DNA from: Bacteroidaceae bacterium
Lineage (GTDB): Bacteria > Bacteroidota > Bacteroidia > Bacteroidales > Bacteroidaceae
Reading direction: 5' to 3'
Length of the DNA: 32,884 bases
Assembly: GCA_900771425.1 (NCBI GenBank)
Contig: CAAGNV010000055.1
Span: 1 to 32,884 of the forward strand
The position numbers and the translations under genes are program-made. Of this stretch, positions 23,847 through 31,482 are shown one piece after another (the stretch's first letter is position 1; each line of letters opens with the position of its first letter). The notes beneath the pieces are model-generated. The model saw only the letters and a list, made by a program, of their open reading frames with translations, was not told the DNA's origin and did not search any database.

Positions 23847-24143
23847 AGGTGTCGAAAATAGGACTTTTATTAGATTTGCTCATCGCGGGCAGGAGCCTAT
23901 AGGAAACGCAGCCAAATCTTCGGGTCGGAAGAACCAAATCTTATCGCCATAAGAACCAAATCTTATTGCCCGAAGAACCAAATCTTATCGGCCGAAGATT
24001 TGGCTGCGTTTTTGGGCATATCTAAGTGCGATGATTATCAGATACATACAAAATCCCATTTTTGACCTTGTTTTACCCCTCTTTTCTATGTCAGAGGGGC
24101 TGAACAGGATAGGTCAAAAATAGGATTTTTTTTAGATTTCGTC
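23847..24143. repeat. Structured intergenic repeat, copy B
   Basis: The core is a 20-bp inverted pair (23904-23923 with 23992-24011) around three CCAAATCTTAT units at 23934, 23956 and 23978 (22-bp period). Exactly 17 nt after the right arm's T run is atgattatcaga (24031-24042). A second stem-loop follows, with outer stem 24058-24067/24112-24121 and inner stem 24076-24082/24093-24099. An AATAGGA-containing motif occurs at 23857 and again at 24119, 262 bp apart, and marks the probable ends. The left flank, about 58 nt, is nearly identical to that of copy C. It fills most of the 510-nt gap between the LOG and CotH genes. Confidence 0.85.
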
Positions 24144-24190
24144 CTTTTGGTCGAATGAGTGTCCTAAAGGTCGAATTGGTGATGATTGGC

Positions 24191-26146
24191 TTATCTCACG
24201 ATGAGTTTCTTGCCTCCTATTATATATATTCCGCGGGTGAGGGTGCCGTCGCGCAGTGGCTGCAGGTTGTCGTAGAGCCGTCGTCCGTTGATGTCGTATA
24301 TGGCTTCGCTTGCCTTGATTGCTGTCGATGCCCATTGGCTGTCGTTTCCGTCGAACGGTATGCCTTCGATGCCGTCGGCGGTCGAGTACCAGCCGCGGTT
24401 GCGCAGTTGTGCGATGACCTTGTCGGTACGGTATGGGAAATAGTCGTTGAGCAGTCGGTTGCGCTCGTTCATGTAGTAGGTCTCGATGCGGTATCGGTGT
24501 CCTTTTGACTGGTATGGATGTATGTCGCGGCGGTAGTCGCCCCATCGTGCTGTCTCGGCATAGAGCGACTCGTCGATGCCGTAGTAGAGGCTGTCCCACA
24601 CGCTGACTACGTAGTCGGACGTGAGCATTCCGCCTTTGGTCAGCAATACGTGTGCGCGGTGGTTGAAGAGGTTGCGGAAGTTGTGGTTGCGCATCAGTTG
24701 GCGCAGTATGTGGGTTGGCTTGCCGCTGTTGTCGGTACCTGTCACGTCTTCGTTGACACTGCCGAAGATGAGTTCCGAGTCCCAGCAGATGAACCGGAAT
24801 CCGTGTTCGGGAAATTCGCGGTTGCGGAATGCAAACCAGTTGTGGCTGTCCCAGTCGGTGTTGCCGGCGTAGTAGTTGATGAGCATGTAGTCGGCGAATG
24901 CCTGCATGTCGAGCAGTGGCTCGAGTGTAGGGTCGGGGTTGCCGTCGGCGTCGAGTCCCTGCAGTGCGTTGTATGCCCTGTCGTTGTTGTCGCTGACCTC
25001 GCCGGTGAGTTTCAGCATGCGGTTCCATGCGTCGAGGTTGCCATCGACTTCCGTCACACGTTCGCCGTTGGTCTCATCGACCTTCAGTACGTCGTATATG
25101 CTCTCGTCGCCGCCGAAATGTGCTGAACACCAATCGGCTGTGATTCGTTCACACAGGTTGTATATGCCCCAGTACATGCCGTTGATGAAGAGGTGTACGG
25201 GCTGGCCTTTACTTACGGGATAGCCCATGCGCTCCTGAATGGCACGTGCCCAGAAGTCGCGCAGATACTGTGCACGCTGGCGGTTGTCTTCGAGCCAGTG
25301 TGTCCATGCGTTGCCGAAGAAGGTACGGAGCACCAGGTCGTTGAACTTCACGGCACCGTAGTCTTCGCCAAATACAGGATATTTCAGTTTCTTTGGTCCG
25401 TACTGAGGCTTGAACACCAGTCGGAAGGCATGCTTGGGGTTCTTTTCCGGCAGTCGGCCGTGACCGCCGTGTATCTTGATGCCGCAATCGACGGTGAGGT
25501 CGTGCTTCTGCCGTCCGCCGAAGAGTTCGAAACTGATGGCACGCTCCCAGCCTCGGCCAATGCCTTCGCCCATAGGGTCGCCCGTGTAGATGTATATCCC
25601 GCCCCGTTCTTCGTCAATTTCGTGACTGAAAAGATTGTCTTTGTCGGTCACGATCGAGGCTATCGGCAGTTCGGAAAACGATGCGGTGATGTGGTCGCTG
25701 TACTCCGACACCAACTGCTCGTCCATGGCGTAATAAGCCGGTGCTGTGCCTGATATGGTCGTGAACGTGCCCCATGTCGAAGGGTAGCCCTCGGGCTTGT
25801 TGCCCTGCTTCAGTACCGAACTTGGGTAAATATAGGAATATGTTACGGTGGGTGACAGTGTCGTGTCGTCAACTTCCTCGGCGATGCGTACTATGGTCGT
25901 CGCTGATATGCTGAGTCCGGCCTTCAGCACCTTGCTGCTCATGGTCGGTGCGCTGCCGTCGGTCGTGTAGTGGACGGTCCTGCCCGTGACCGACGGATAT
26001 ACTCGGAGGGTAGTGGCGTTTGAATATATTCCGTGCTTGCGGCTCAACTTAGGAAGTCCCTCGTCGGCAGCGGCAACGTGGGCGGAAACAAAAAACAAAG
26101 AAGCACAGGCCAGCATAAGTCTGTTTGCCGGCAGTGCTTCCTTCAT
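24191..26146 (-). CDS. Exported CotH-kinase-domain protein with chitobiase-like domain
   Basis: Starting at the ATG at 26146 gives a 651-residue product with a clear signal peptide ending HVAAA near residue 27. Residues 40-110 hold a chitobiase/hexosaminidase C-terminal-like beta domain (YSNATTLRVYPS, YTTDGSAPT). The middle, about 160-560, is a CotH-type domain with NTDWDSHNW (429-437) and CWDSE (454-458), the region carrying the expected acidic catalytic residues. CotH proteins are atypical secreted protein kinases. The last 40 residues (IYDINGRRL, then RGIYIIGGKKLIVR) resemble a Por/type IX-type sorting tail. Two earlier Mets exist, but the first lies on the -7 box at 26177-26184. Confidence 0.82.
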   Translation of the reverse strand: MKEALPANRLMLACASLFFVSAHVAAADEGLPKLSRKHGIYSNATTLRVYPSVTGRTVHYTTDGSAPTMSSKVLKAGLSISATTIVRIAEEVDDTTLSPTVTYSYIYPSSVLKQGNKPEGYPSTWGTFTTISGTAPAYYAMDEQLVSEYSDHITASFSELPIASIVTDKDNLFSHEIDEERGGIYIYTGDPMGEGIGRGWERAISFELFGGRQKHDLTVDCGIKIHGGHGRLPEKNPKHAFRLVFKPQYGPKKLKYPVFGEDYGAVKFNDLVLRTFFGNAWTHWLEDNRQRAQYLRDFWARAIQERMGYPVSKGQPVHLFINGMYWGIYNLCERITADWCSAHFGGDESIYDVLKVDETNGERVTEVDGNLDAWNRMLKLTGEVSDNNDRAYNALQGLDADGNPDPTLEPLLDMQAFADYMLINYYAGNTDWDSHNWFAFRNREFPEHGFRFICWDSELIFGSVNEDVTGTDNSGKPTHILRQLMRNHNFRNLFNHRAHVLLTKGGMLTSDYVVSVWDSLYYGIDESLYAETARWGDYRRDIHPYQSKGHRYRIETYYMNERNRLLNDYFPYRTDKVIAQLRNRGWYSTADGIEGIPFDGNDSQWASTAIKASEAIYDINGRRLYDNLQPLRDGTLTRGIYIIGGKKLIVR

Positions 26147-26176
26147 GATAAATAATAGACGTTTCATAATTGGCTG

Positions 26177-26184
26177 CAAAGTTA
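26177..26184 (-). promoter_or_regulatory. -7 box of the CotH-domain gene
   Basis: TAACTTTG on the minus strand fits TAnnTTTG. It argues against the most upstream Met (26179) as start. Confidence 0.5.
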
Positions 26185-26251
26185 GGCAAACCTTTGCATA
26201 ACGCCGCCATCATTGTGTAACATACTTTTTACTGCATGTTACATAAACAAT

Positions 26252-26287
26252 AAAAGTCTCCCTCGCTGAATTGAGGGAGACTTTTTT
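26252..26287. terminator. Terminator downstream of the NSS transporter
   Basis: A perfect stem pairs 26252-26264 with 26273-26285 around an 8-nt loop, with T-rich tracts on both sides. It lies about 95 nt beyond the transporter stop and before the CotH gene. The tract after it (ttttttagatttgtcctatt) resembles the edge sequence of the structured repeats. Confidence 0.75.
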
Positions 26288-26381
26288 AGATTTGTCCTAT
26301 TCCGCTGTTTGAATGTCGTTTAATTTACTCACGTTTCGCTTGACTCACCCACACATGAAAGAAGGAGAGATGAGAGATTCG

Positions 26382-27758
26382 TCAACTCATGAAAATGCCT
26401 TTTAGTTGGTTGATGAGGATTGCTCCGATGGCGAGTGGCGCCAGATAGCGGAGGATGAATCGCAGCGCTGGCAGGTGTGGTGCCTTGATGGTGCCTGAGT
26501 TGGTGAGTTGGTCGCGGAAGAATACTTTGTCGAGTTTCCAACCGGCAAAGAGGCTGATGAACAATCCACCGAGAGGGAGTAAGATGTTGCTGGCTGCGAA
26601 GTCGAAGAGGTCGAAGAATGTCATTCCGAACACTTTCACATCGCTGAGCACTCCGAACGAGAGGGCGCATAATACGCCGATAGCCATACACGTAAGGGTG
26701 ACGATGAGTGCCGACTTCTTGCGCTTGATATGGAATTCCTCGCTTACATAGGCATTGACTACTTCGTGGATTGAGATAGTCGAAGTGAGTGCTGCCAGTA
26801 CGAGCAACAGGTAGAACATCACGGAGAACAGGTAGCCCAGCGACGGTGCGCCGGCAAATGACTCGTTGAAGACGCTTGGCAGGGTGATGAATATGAGTGA
26901 CGGTCCGACATCGTCGGGACTGAGCGACATGCCTGCGTTGAACACTGCGGGGAAGATGATGAAGCCGGCAAGGAGTGCCACCATTGTGTCGATGAAGCAT
27001 ACGCTGCCGGTGGTCTTTACGAGGTTGGTGTCCTTGCTGAAATATGATGCATAGGTGCAGAGGCAACCGAGTCCGAGACTGAGCGAGAAGAATGCCTGTC
27101 CCATTGCGTTGAGTACGGTGCCGCCCGTAATCTTCGAGAAGTCTGGTTTCAGCAGGAATTCAAGGCCCTTGCCTGCACCTGGCAGGTTTACAGAACAGAA
27201 CACGAGTATGATGACGATGAGGAAGAGCGACGGCATCATGAGTTTGCTGAATTTCTCGATGCCTTTCTTCACGCCCCGCACTACGATGAAATGTGTGGCG
27301 AGGAAGAATATTGCCATGCAGAGCACTGGATAGACTGGGTGCGACGCAAAGTCCTGGAATATGGCAGTGAAGTCGTCAGTGCCCTTGCCTGCAAAGTGGT
27401 TCAAGACTGCAAACAGCGAGTAAGCGAGGGTCCATCCCGCAACGACCGAATAGTAGCAGTAGATCATGAATCCCGAAAGTACGCCGAGCCGTCCTACCCA
27501 CTTCCACTGAGTGCCCGGGGCGAGCTTGCGGTAGGCACCGGCGGTGTTGCTGTGGGTGGCGCGGCCTATCAGGAACTCTGAGGTCATGATAGGAATGCCG
27601 AGCAAGATGATGCATGCTATGTAAATGAGTATGTATGCCGCACCGCCGTTCTGTCCTGTCTCGACGGGGAATCGCCATATATTGCCCAATCCTACTGCCG
27701 ACCCTGCTGCTGCAAGGGTTGCACCGAGTTTCGACCCGAAATTCTCTCTGTCTGCCAT
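26382..27758 (-). CDS. Sodium-dependent transporter (NSS family)
   Basis: The 458-residue integral membrane protein belongs to the neurotransmitter:sodium symporter family, which couples amino acid or amine uptake to Na+. The signature GSAVGLGNIWRFP (19-31) in the first helix forms the substrate and Na+ site. About 11-12 transmembrane helices follow, ending LAPLAIGAILINQLKGIFMS. Bacterial members usually carry amino acids, but the specificity cannot be told here. The ATG at 27758 begins just before the conserved ENFGSKLGATLAAAG. It has its own promoter facing the VanZ-like gene. Confidence 0.92.
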   Translation of the reverse strand: MADRENFGSKLGATLAAAGSAVGLGNIWRFPVETGQNGGAAYILIYIACIILLGIPIMTSEFLIGRATHSNTAGAYRKLAPGTQWKWVGRLGVLSGFMIYCYYSVVAGWTLAYSLFAVLNHFAGKGTDDFTAIFQDFASHPVYPVLCMAIFFLATHFIVVRGVKKGIEKFSKLMMPSLFLIVIILVFCSVNLPGAGKGLEFLLKPDFSKITGGTVLNAMGQAFFSLSLGLGCLCTYASYFSKDTNLVKTTGSVCFIDTMVALLAGFIIFPAVFNAGMSLSPDDVGPSLIFITLPSVFNESFAGAPSLGYLFSVMFYLLLVLAALTSTISIHEVVNAYVSEEFHIKRKKSALIVTLTCMAIGVLCALSFGVLSDVKVFGMTFFDLFDFAASNILLPLGGLFISLFAGWKLDKVFFRDQLTNSGTIKAPHLPALRFILRYLAPLAIGAILINQLKGIFMS

Positions 27759-27795
27759 GATATTATCTGTTTGATTTGATTATTATCCTATTCGC

Positions 27796-27827
27796 TTGCA
27801 AAAATACGAAAAAAATGTGTACATTTG
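27796..27827 (+). promoter_or_regulatory. Promoter of the VanZ-like gene
   Basis: TACATTTG at 27820-27827 fits the -7 box, with TTG at 27796-27798 about 21 nt upstream. The ATG at 27853 lies 25 nt beyond the -7 box and is preceded by AAGGA, one of the few Shine-Dalgarno-like sites in the window. Confidence 0.55.
27799..27806 (-). promoter_or_regulatory. -7 box of the NSS transporter gene
   Basis: TATTTTTG on the minus strand fits TAnnTTTG. It overlaps the promoter region of the divergent VanZ-like gene, so the two may interfere. Confidence 0.5.
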
Positions 27828-27852
27828 CATCATTAATAATAAAAAAGGAATA

Positions 27853-28233
27853 ATGAACGCGATAAAACGCTACGTATTTACTTCGATTTGTGTCATTGCG
27901 ATACTTGCTTTGTCACTCTTTCCCGTGCCGGAAACTCCAGTGGGCGACGTGCCTTTCATCGACAAATGGACTCACATGGCCATGTATGCAGGCCTGATAG
28001 TGTGCGTGTGGATAGACTGGGAACGAAATAAGCTGCAGCCGAAGTGGTGCCGCAGCTTAATTGCCTTGTTATGTTGCATCGCACTGGGCGGTGTCATCGA
28101 ATTGATCCAGCCGTTGGTCCACCGAAGCGGCGAGTTGCTCGACTTCGCTGCCGATACGGGTGGAGTCATGATAGGTTTTACGGCAGGCCTGCTTTATCAT
28201 CTTCTGACCAAAGACGGTATGGATAAGTCGTGA
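27853..28233 (+). CDS. VanZ-like membrane protein
   Basis: The 126-residue product has about four hydrophobic segments and the VanZ-like pattern PFIDKWTHMAMYAGL, followed by a second pair of helices with GGVIELIQPLVHRSGELLDFAADTGG shared by this group in shorter form (IELIQP, DFAAD). The role of VanZ-like proteins outside teicoplanin resistance is unknown. The frame is open to 27796, but the ATG at 27853 lies after the promoter and beside AAGGA. Its last 56 nt overlap the 3' end of the CYTH gene on the opposite strand. Confidence 0.82.
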   Translation: MNAIKRYVFTSICVIAILALSLFPVPETPVGDVPFIDKWTHMAMYAGLIVCVWIDWERNKLQPKWCRSLIALLCCIALGGVIELIQPLVHRSGELLDFAADTGGVMIGFTAGLLYHLLTKDGMDKS

Positions 28234-28666
28234 GATGCGAGTTGTAGTAGCGCCGTATGCCTGTCACCTCCTTGCCCAGAAAGTCAGGGCGCAGGTATGG
28301 CTCGTCCTCGTATTCCAGTTCTATTTCAGCCATGACAAGTCCTTCGTTCTCACCTCCGAACTCATCGACTTCGACCGTATGCTTGCCGTTTTTTACTAAC
28401 CATCGGTCCTTGACGACCGTTCCCGGCAAACATATTTTCATGAGGTCGTGAGCGTCGGCGATGTCTATCTCCTTCTCAAATTCGTAGCGGCTGAGTCCGC
28501 CGTCGGCCGACGGTCCCTTGATGGTGAGGTAACCCTTGTCGTCGCGGATGCGTACACGGACTGTGCGCCCGTTGCCACAGGCGATGTAGCCTTGTTCGAT
28601 ATGTGTGCGGTTGTAGGCGAGCGACTTGAAGTCGCCTGTCACGAGGAATTTGCGTTCAATCTCCAT
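28178..28666 (-). CDS. CYTH domain (triphosphate tunnel) protein
   Basis: The 162-residue protein begins MEIERKFLV, which holds the ExExK signature of the CYTH superfamily (Glu2, Glu4, Lys6). Further charged beta strands build the tunnel: RVRIRDDKGYLTIKG, YEFEKEID, VEVDEF, EIELE. Members hydrolyse inorganic triphosphate or similar compounds with a divalent metal; adenylate cyclase activity is less likely in this short bacterial type. The tail beyond HLTTYPYRLW is about nine residues longer than I expect, which is what creates the overlap with the VanZ-like gene. The start is 23 nt from the prfB stop, so both may be on one transcript. Confidence 0.88.
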   Translation of the reverse strand: MEIERKFLVTGDFKSLAYNRTHIEQGYIACGNGRTVRVRIRDDKGYLTIKGPSADGGLSRYEFEKEIDIADAHDLMKICLPGTVVKDRWLVKNGKHTVEVDEFGGENEGLVMAEIELEYEDEPYLRPDFLGKEVTGIRRYYNSHLTTYPYRLWSEDDKAGLP

Positions 28667-28689
28667 ACTCTTGCTGTCCGAGATTCCGA

Positions 28690-29796
28690 CTAATTAGGGA
28701 ATTCCATCAAGTAGGCCTTGATGAACTCATCTATTTTTCCGTCCATCACGCCCGTGACGTCAGATGTCTGATAGTTGGTGCGGTGGTCCTTGACGCGTCG
28801 GTCGTCGAACACGTAACTGCGTATCTGGCTACCCCATTCTATCTTCTTCTTTCCTGCTTCAATCTTCTGCTGTTCAGCCATTCGCTTCTGCAAGGCACGG
28901 TTGTAGAGTTGCGAGCGCAGCAGTCGCATGGCGTTCTCGCGGTTCTCCAACTGCTTGCGGCTTTCAGTGTTTTCGATGAGGATTTCTTCTTCCTCGCCTG
29001 TGTCGGGGTCAACATACTGGTAGCGCAGACGGACTCCGGTCTCAACCTTATTGACGTTCTGGCCTCCGGCACCGCCTGAACGGAAGAGGTCCCACGATAT
29101 CTTGCTCTTGTCGATGACCACCTCAATGCTGTCGTCAACGAGCGGTGTGACAAAGACGCTGGCAAACGATGTCATGCGCTTGCCCTGGGCGTTGTATGGC
29201 GAAACTCGCACAAGTCGATGCACGCCGTTCTCGCTCTTGAGGTAGCCGAAGGCAGAGTCGCCCTCGATCTCCATCGTCACGGTCTTGATGCCAGCCTCGT
29301 CGCCGTCCTGGAAGTTGCTTATCGTCACCTTATATTTATGAGCCTCTGCCCAGCGCTGATACATTCGCATCAGCATCGAAGCCCAGTCCTGGCTCTCGGT
29401 ACCGCCTGCGCCCGAATTGATTTTCAGCACGCAGTCCATGCCGTCGGCTTCGTTGCGCAGCATGTTACGCAGTTCCAGATCCTCTATCAACTGAACGGCA
29501 TTGGCGTAGGCCTCATCGACCTCGGCCTCGGTGACCATCTCCTCCTTGTAGAAGTCGAAAGCCAGTTCGACCTCTTCGGTGGCACTCTTCACCTCTTTAT
29601 ATCCCGTAATCCATTTCTGCAAGTCCTTAACCTTCTTCATCTGAGCCTCTGCCTCCTTCTGGTTATCCCAGAATCCCGGAGCCTGAGTGCGCAGTTCTTC
29701 TTCTTCAAGTTCAACTACTTTCTGGTCAATGGCAAGATAACGGTTGAGGCTCTCAACACGTTCTTTGATGTCTTTCAGTTGTTCTATCGTTATCAT
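28690..29796 (-). CDS. prfB: Peptide chain release factor 2
   Basis: RF2 ends translation at UGA and UAA. The 368-residue product has the helical N-terminal domain, the recognition loop, the GGQ motif in RSGGAGGQNVNKVE, and the RF2 C-terminal domain ending AYLMEF. The recognition tripeptide reads SPY (VRVSPYNAQGKR) where E. coli has SPF; this may be usual for the phylum. The classic in-frame UGA and +1 frameshift site after codon 25 is absent: the codons run CGT TAT CTT GCC ATT GAC in one open frame. Start 29796 is used because the ATG at 29817 lies within the -7 box. Confidence 0.95.
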   Translation of the reverse strand: MITIEQLKDIKERVESLNRYLAIDQKVVELEEEELRTQAPGFWDNQKEAEAQMKKVKDLQKWITGYKEVKSATEEVELAFDFYKEEMVTEAEVDEAYANAVQLIEDLELRNMLRNEADGMDCVLKINSGAGGTESQDWASMLMRMYQRWAEAHKYKVTISNFQDGDEAGIKTVTMEIEGDSAFGYLKSENGVHRLVRVSPYNAQGKRMTSFASVFVTPLVDDSIEVVIDKSKISWDLFRSGGAGGQNVNKVETGVRLRYQYVDPDTGEEEEILIENTESRKQLENRENAMRLLRSQLYNRALQKRMAEQQKIEAGKKKIEWGSQIRSYVFDDRRVKDHRTNYQTSDVTGVMDGKIDEFIKAYLMEFPN

Positions 29797-29814
29797 GATG
29801 AATGAATTTGGGTG

Positions 29815-29822
29815 CAAAGGTA
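29815..29822 (-). promoter_or_regulatory. -7 box of prfB
   Basis: TACCTTTG on the minus strand fits TAnnTTTG. The leader would be only about 10-15 nt. The usual -33 position falls in a 7-bp tandem repeat. Confidence 0.55.
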
Positions 29823-29827
29823 CGAAA

Positions 29828-29862
29828 TAAAAGTGAAAAGTGAAAAGTGAAGAGTGAAAAGT
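29828..29862. repeat. 7-bp-period tandem repeat
   Basis: About four copies of aagtgaa, one changed to gagtgaa, lie between prfB and the thioesterase gene, overlapping the expected -33 region of prfB. Confidence 0.65.
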
Positions 29863-29884
29863 TCGCGATTATTCCCTTTTCTTA

Positions 29885-29915
29885 ATTGTCAATTATCAAT
29901 TATTTCTTACCTTTG
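29885..29915 (+). promoter_or_regulatory. Promoter of the thioesterase-dprA operon
   Basis: ATTG at 29885-29888 and TACCTTTG at 29908-29915 are separated by 19 nt, a good match to the Bacteroidota consensus. The ATG follows 32 nt later. Confidence 0.75.
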
Positions 29916-29947
29916 CAAAGTTATTCGTATTTCGTAAATAAGGCAAT

Positions 29948-30343
29948 ATGACATATCACCACGAACATAAGATGAAGGTACGCGACTATGAGTGCGACCT
30001 TCAGGGCATCGTCAACAATGCCAACTACCAGCACTATCTGGAACATTCACGCCATGAATTCCTCAGTACCTTCGGCATCAGTTTCGCCAAGATGCACTAC
30101 GAAGGGACAGACGCTGTGGTGGCAAACGTAAACCTGCGGTTCAAGAACCCGCTGCGCAGTGGTGACGAGTTCATCGTCAAGACAGCAGTGAAAGCCGAAG
30201 GCCTGCGCTACATCTTCACACAGGACATCTTCCGTGCCGACGACTCAAGGCTCGTGCTGAAAGGGCAGGTCGATACCGTCTGCCTCGTCAACGGCAAACT
30301 GTCGCGCTGTGATGTGTTGGATGAGTTAATCAGTAAGTTATGA
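29948..30343 (+). CDS. Acyl-CoA thioesterase (4HBT/YbgC-like)
   Basis: The 131-residue hotdog-fold protein has the N-terminal pattern VRDYECDLQGIVNNANYQHY with the catalytic Asp17, followed by EHSRHEFL, typical of 4-hydroxybenzoyl-CoA thioesterase-like proteins. It probably hydrolyses short or medium acyl-CoA or acyl-ACP in the cytoplasm. The stop overlaps the dprA start by ATGA, so the two are translationally coupled despite no obvious functional link. Confidence 0.9.
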   Translation: MTYHHEHKMKVRDYECDLQGIVNNANYQHYLEHSRHEFLSTFGISFAKMHYEGTDAVVANVNLRFKNPLRSGDEFIVKTAVKAEGLRYIFTQDIFRADDSRLVLKGQVDTVCLVNGKLSRCDVLDELISKL

Positions 30344-31464
30344 ACGACGCCGAGATCAAATATGCCATTGCCCTGAGCCGTCTGCCAAAGGTGAGCCTCA
30401 ATGCCGCCCGACTGGTTTACGACAAGTTAGGCTCTGCCACTGCCGTCTGGGAGAATCATCTCAACATACAGGATGCACTGCCCGATGCCAGCAAGCGTCT
30501 TATCGATGCGCTGCGCGGAATGGACGAGGCAGTGAAGCGTGCCGAGACCGAACTGGAATTTATCACAAAGAAGAATATCAAGGTACTGTGCATCGGCGAC
30601 AGCAATTACCCGGCACGACTGCTCGAATGTAACGACGCACCGCTCGTGCTGTTCACCCTCGGCGATGCCGACTTCAACGCCAAGCATGTCATCAGCATCG
30701 TCGGTACGCGCCATGCCACGCAGTATGGCCGCGACATCTGCCAGAATATAGTTGCAGGAATACAAAAGGCGTGTCCAGACACGTTGATTGTCAGCGGACT
30801 GGCATACGGCATCGACATCAATGCCCATCGTGCCGCACTCAGTTGCGGACTGCCTACGGTCGGAGTCCTGGCACACGGACTGGACCGCATATATCCTTCT
30901 GCCCACCGACAGACGGCAGTACAGATGCTGAGCCAGGGCGGACTGCTGACCGAATACATCAGCGGCACCACCCCCGAGCGCCTCAACTTCGTGAGCCGCA
31001 ACCGCATCGTGGCAGGCATCAGCGATGCAACGTTAGTGGTCGAAAGCGCACAGAAAGGCGGGTCGCTCATCACAGCCGAACTGGCACAAACCTATAACCG
31101 CGACGTGTTTGCAGTGCCGGGGCGAATAACCGACGAATATAGCATCGGCTGCAACCGACTGATTTTCGACCAGAGAGCCACGCTCGTGCAGTCTGCCGAC
31201 GACATACTCACTGCCCTCGGGTGGGCAACGCCGCAATCGGTGCCACAAGCCATCCAGCAAGAACTCTTCCCCGACCTGAATGCCGAGCAGCAACTCATAG
31301 TCGATGCGCTTCGCAACACCGACGGCAAGCAAATCAACCAAATCATCGTCGAGACCGGGCTCAGCTACTCACAGGTCAGCAACCAACTCTACGAACTGGA
31401 ATGTATGGGAGTCATCACACTCCTCGGCGGTGCCCGATACAAACTCGTATTTCGTAGCCATTAA
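30340..31464 (+). CDS. dprA: DNA-processing protein DprA
   Basis: DprA binds incoming single-stranded DNA and loads RecA during natural transformation. The 374-residue product has an N-terminal SAM-like region (about 1-80), the Rossmann-like core with SIVGTRHATQYGR (119-131), SGLAYGID (152-159) and ESAQKGGSLITAELA (235-249), and a C-terminal winged-helix domain (about 310-370: IVETGLSYSQVSNQLYELEC). Many Bacteroidota carry dprA whether or not they are known to be competent. It is the second gene of a coupled pair and is followed 18 nt later by the radical SAM gene. Confidence 0.95.
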   Translation: MNDAEIKYAIALSRLPKVSLNAARLVYDKLGSATAVWENHLNIQDALPDASKRLIDALRGMDEAVKRAETELEFITKKNIKVLCIGDSNYPARLLECNDAPLVLFTLGDADFNAKHVISIVGTRHATQYGRDICQNIVAGIQKACPDTLIVSGLAYGIDINAHRAALSCGLPTVGVLAHGLDRIYPSAHRQTAVQMLSQGGLLTEYISGTTPERLNFVSRNRIVAGISDATLVVESAQKGGSLITAELAQTYNRDVFAVPGRITDEYSIGCNRLIFDQRATLVQSADDILTALGWATPQSVPQAIQQELFPDLNAEQQLIVDALRNTDGKQINQIIVETGLSYSQVSNQLYELECMGVITLLGGARYKLVFRSH

Positions 31465-31482
31465 CTCGTAATCTATACACTC

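Noticed and set aside
23904..24011. CRISPR-like array formed by the repeated CCAAATCTTAT units
   Set aside because: There are only three units, repeats and linkers are too short, linkers are nearly alike, and no cas gene is present.
24132..25028. A 298-codon minus-strand frame rich in Arg, Pro, Gln and His
   Set aside because: It is a shifted frame of the CotH-domain gene and has no credible start or domain.
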